This document shows positions 5,882-7,173 of a stretch of 7,173 nucleotides of DNA, in pieces. The DNA comes from Oscillospiraceae bacterium (GTDB lineage Bacteria; Bacillota; Clostridia; Oscillospirales; Oscillospiraceae): NCBI GenBank assembly GCA_017620315.1, contig JAFZQQ010000228.1, forward strand, positions 1-7,173. The letters are read 5' to 3'. The notes under the pieces are model-generated. The model was not told the DNA's origin. It saw only the letters and a list, made by a program, of their open reading frames with translations, and made no database searches. The translations under genes were made by a program, and so were the position numbers. How positions within the stretch are numbered: the first letter of the stretch is position 1; the number at the start of each line of letters is the position of its first letter.

Positions 5882-5911
5882 GAAGCCTGAGCGGCGGCGC
5901 TCAGGCTTCTT
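5882..5911 (-). terminator. Intrinsic terminator hairpin after the HAD-IIA gene (right copy of an exact 30-base repeat)
   Basis: These 30 bases are identical to 5666-5695 in the same orientation, with the 12-pair stem 5882-5893 with 5898-5909. The TGA stop (5903-5901 on the minus strand) and the final Glu-Ala codons of the HAD-IIA gene lie within the stem. On the minus strand the hairpin is followed by TCAGTATG, a poor U tract. If the repeat between the two copies were absent, the A/T-rich AAATATTT now left of 5666 would adjoin it and complete a good bidirectional terminator. Confidence 0.65.
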
Positions 5912-6710
5912 TCAGTATATTCAGATATTCCTTCACGTCCCTGAGGATAAACGCCGGTTTGACGTCGCTCGTCTCCACATCCTCGCTCTTTGTCTCCCCC
6001 GAGAGCACCAGCACCGTGTCGACGCCCGCGTTCACGCCGCAGGCGATGTCGGTATACAGCCTGTCGCCGATCACGACCGTCTCCTCCGGTGCGGCTCCGG
6101 CGGACTTCATAGCAAGGTATACCATATCCGGCTTCGGCTTGCCGATGACGTACGGCCTGCGCCCGGTCGCCCTCCACAGCATTTCGCACACGCTGCCGCA
6201 GTCGGGGACATAGCCGTACCACGTCGGGCACACCCAGTCGGGATTCGTCGCGATGTAGTCGACGCCGCGTCCGAGCAGGATGCAGGCGTCCTCAAGCTTT
6301 TGGAAGGTCAGCTCGGTGTCAAAGCCCATGAGAAGCGTGTCGACCGGCGCCTCGCGATCCTCCGCGACCCGGAAGCCGGCCTCGCGGAGCTGCGATTTGA
6401 GCGATTCCGTGCCGCAGACATAGAAAAGAGCGTCCGCTCCGTCGTGCTCGCGCAGATAAAGCACCGTCGCGTCCACCGAGGTCAGAAAGTCGCCGCGCTC
6501 CGCTTCGATCCCGAGGCGGCGCATTTTTTCGACATACGCCTCTCCGCTTCTCGACGAGTTGTTTGTGAGAAACAGGTAGCTCGCTCCGCGCTTTCGTATC
6601 TGCCTGAGGAAATCCGCGGCGCCGTCGAACAGTTCCTCGTCAAGATAGAGGGTGCCGTCCATATCCAGAAGGAACAGTTTTTTGTTTTTAAGCCTGTCAA
6701 GCGCCTGCAT
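5901..6710 (-). CDS. HAD-IIA family sugar-phosphatase-like hydrolase (NagD/AraL/PGP type)
   Basis: This 269-residue cytoplasmic HAD hydrolase has the large C2 cap of the IIA subfamily. Motifs: LLDMDGTLYLD with Asp16 and Asp18, FLTNNSSRS with Thr49 and Asn50, IATNPDWVCP in the cap, GKPKPDM with Lys191, and GDRLYTDIACG with Asp216 and Asp221. Relatives dephosphorylate sugar phosphates, phosphoglycolate or nucleotides, often as metabolite repair; the substrate here is not determined by sequence. The start at 6710 is supported by GAGGTGAAGC immediately upstream; that site lies in the gap and the last codons of tsaD, whose stop is 3 bases away, so the two are probably co-transcribed and translationally coupled. 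The length is normal for the family. The 3' end is embedded in the terminator stem. Confidence 0.88.
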   Translation of the reverse strand: MQALDRLKNKKLFLLDMDGTLYLDEELFDGAADFLRQIRKRGASYLFLTNNSSRSGEAYVEKMRRLGIEAERGDFLTSVDATVLYLREHDGADALFYVCGTESLKSQLREAGFRVAEDREAPVDTLLMGFDTELTFQKLEDACILLGRGVDYIATNPDWVCPTWYGYVPDCGSVCEMLWRATGRRPYVIGKPKPDMVYLAMKSAGAAPEETVVIGDRLYTDIACGVNAGVDTVLVLSGETKSEDVETSDVKPAFILRDVKEYLNILKEA

Positions 6711-6713
6711 GCT

Positions 6714-7173
6714 TCACCTCGTATACGGAACGACCGGGTCGTCGATCTCTCGCGTGGCATAGGCGTTCAGCGACCAGTCGGCCCGCGCGCCCGCCATATA
6801 CTCGTAATAACCCTGCGCGCCGATCATGGCTCCGTTGTCGCCGCAAAGGCTCAGCGGCGGAAGATAGAGCTTCAGTCCCGCGTCATCGCAGGCCTTTTGA
6901 AGATCGTCACGGATAAACGTATTCGCCGCGACGCCGCCCGCGGCGACCACGGTCCCTCTTCCGCATTTCCTCGCCGCAAGCACCGTGCGCGGGACAAGCT
7001 CATCCGATACCGCGCGGGTGAAATCGCGCGCAAGCGCCGCACGGTCGAGGGGCTTTCCCGTCTGCTCCGCGTTGTGCGCCAGGTTGACCACGGCGGTCTT
7101 GAGACCAGAGAAGCTCATATCAAGCTCGTGCCCCTCCACCTTGGCGCGCGGCAGCTCATAGACGCCGCCCTCG
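6714..7173 (-). CDS. tsaD: tRNA N6-adenosine threonylcarbamoyltransferase, C-terminal part
   Basis: The frame is open to the right edge, so the GTG at 7139 is internal (upstream codons read GGVYELPRAK). The visible 152 residues are the C-terminal part of the ~340-residue TsaD/Kae1 fold. Blocks seen are MSFSGLKTAVVNL, VVAAGGVAANTFIRDDL, LYLPPLSLCGDNGAMIGAQGYYEY (the Asp of GDN is the conserved metal-site residue) and a C-terminal ADWSLNAYA. TsaD transfers threonylcarbamoyl from TC-AMP, made by TsaC/TsaC2, to A37 of ANN-decoding tRNAs, with TsaB and TsaE, in the cytoplasm. It is followed after 3 bases by the HAD-IIA gene. The N-terminal half and any promoter are outside the window. Confidence 0.95.
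   Translation of the reverse strand, partial: EGGVYELPRAKVEGHELDMSFSGLKTAVVNLAHNAEQTGKPLDRAALARDFTRAVSDELVPRTVLAARKCGRGTVVAAGGVAANTFIRDDLQKACDDAGLKLYLPPLSLCGDNGAMIGAQGYYEYMAGARADWSLNAYATREIDDPVVPYTR

Noticed and set aside
5870..5893. A TTGACA -35-like box in the right end of repeat copy 2
   Set aside because: No -10-like sequence lies at the proper distance; the spaced position falls in the GC-rich terminator stem.
5617..6231. Open frames on both strands through repeat copy 2, including a 204-codon minus-strand frame
   Set aside because: They cross the terminators and the repeat, and overlap the well-supported HAD-IIA gene in another frame.

Overview
The window looks like chromosome from a GC-rich, spore-forming Firmicute, most plausibly a gut clostridium of the Oscillospirales type. 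The evidence is the dipicolinate synthase pair dpaA-dpaB (made only by endospore formers), good GGAGG-type ribosome binding sites, GC-rich codon use, and intergenic repeats whose spurious translations resemble ones I recall from gut Clostridia. The taxonomic placement is inference.

Layout from left to right. (1) A plus-strand ATP-grasp ligase, cut by the left edge, ends at 1145 with its stop codon inside a strong hairpin. (2) A 460-base non-coding stretch (1146-1605) holds copy 1 of a structured repeat, a small hairpin, a clean sigma-A-type promoter (1378-1406) and a roughly 150-base inverted-repeat element that abuts the next ribosome binding site. (3) A 644-residue plus-strand protein (1606-3540) fuses a cyclic-nucleotide-binding-like domain to an NhaC-type antiporter. 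(4) Overlapping it tail to tail by 9 bases is the minus-strand pair dpaA-dpaB (4913 down to 3532), which makes dipicolinic acid for the spore core. (5) Diverging from dpaA is a plus-strand YjjG/YfnB-type HAD phosphatase (4979-5659). (6) A 241-base gap between convergent genes holds copy 2 of the structured repeat, flanked by two identical 30-base terminator hairpins. (7) On the minus strand are a HAD-IIA (NagD-like) phosphatase and, 3 bases upstream of it, the C-terminal part of tsaD, cut by the right edge.

The genes are mostly housekeeping or sporulation functions. The most interesting material is between them. Two copies of a ~148-base element (1175-1323 and 5733-5880), on the same strand and each directly downstream of a plus-strand gene, keep the same set of stems although the stem sequences have changed. 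Several changes are compensatory, and a 16-base unpaired segment is identical. Copy 2 is bracketed by an exact 30-base duplication of a bidirectional terminator, as if the element entered at a terminator and duplicated it. Also notable: a second palindromic element lies in the predicted leader of the antiporter gene, and dpaA has no ATG, GTG or TTG where homology places its start; the codon there is ATC.
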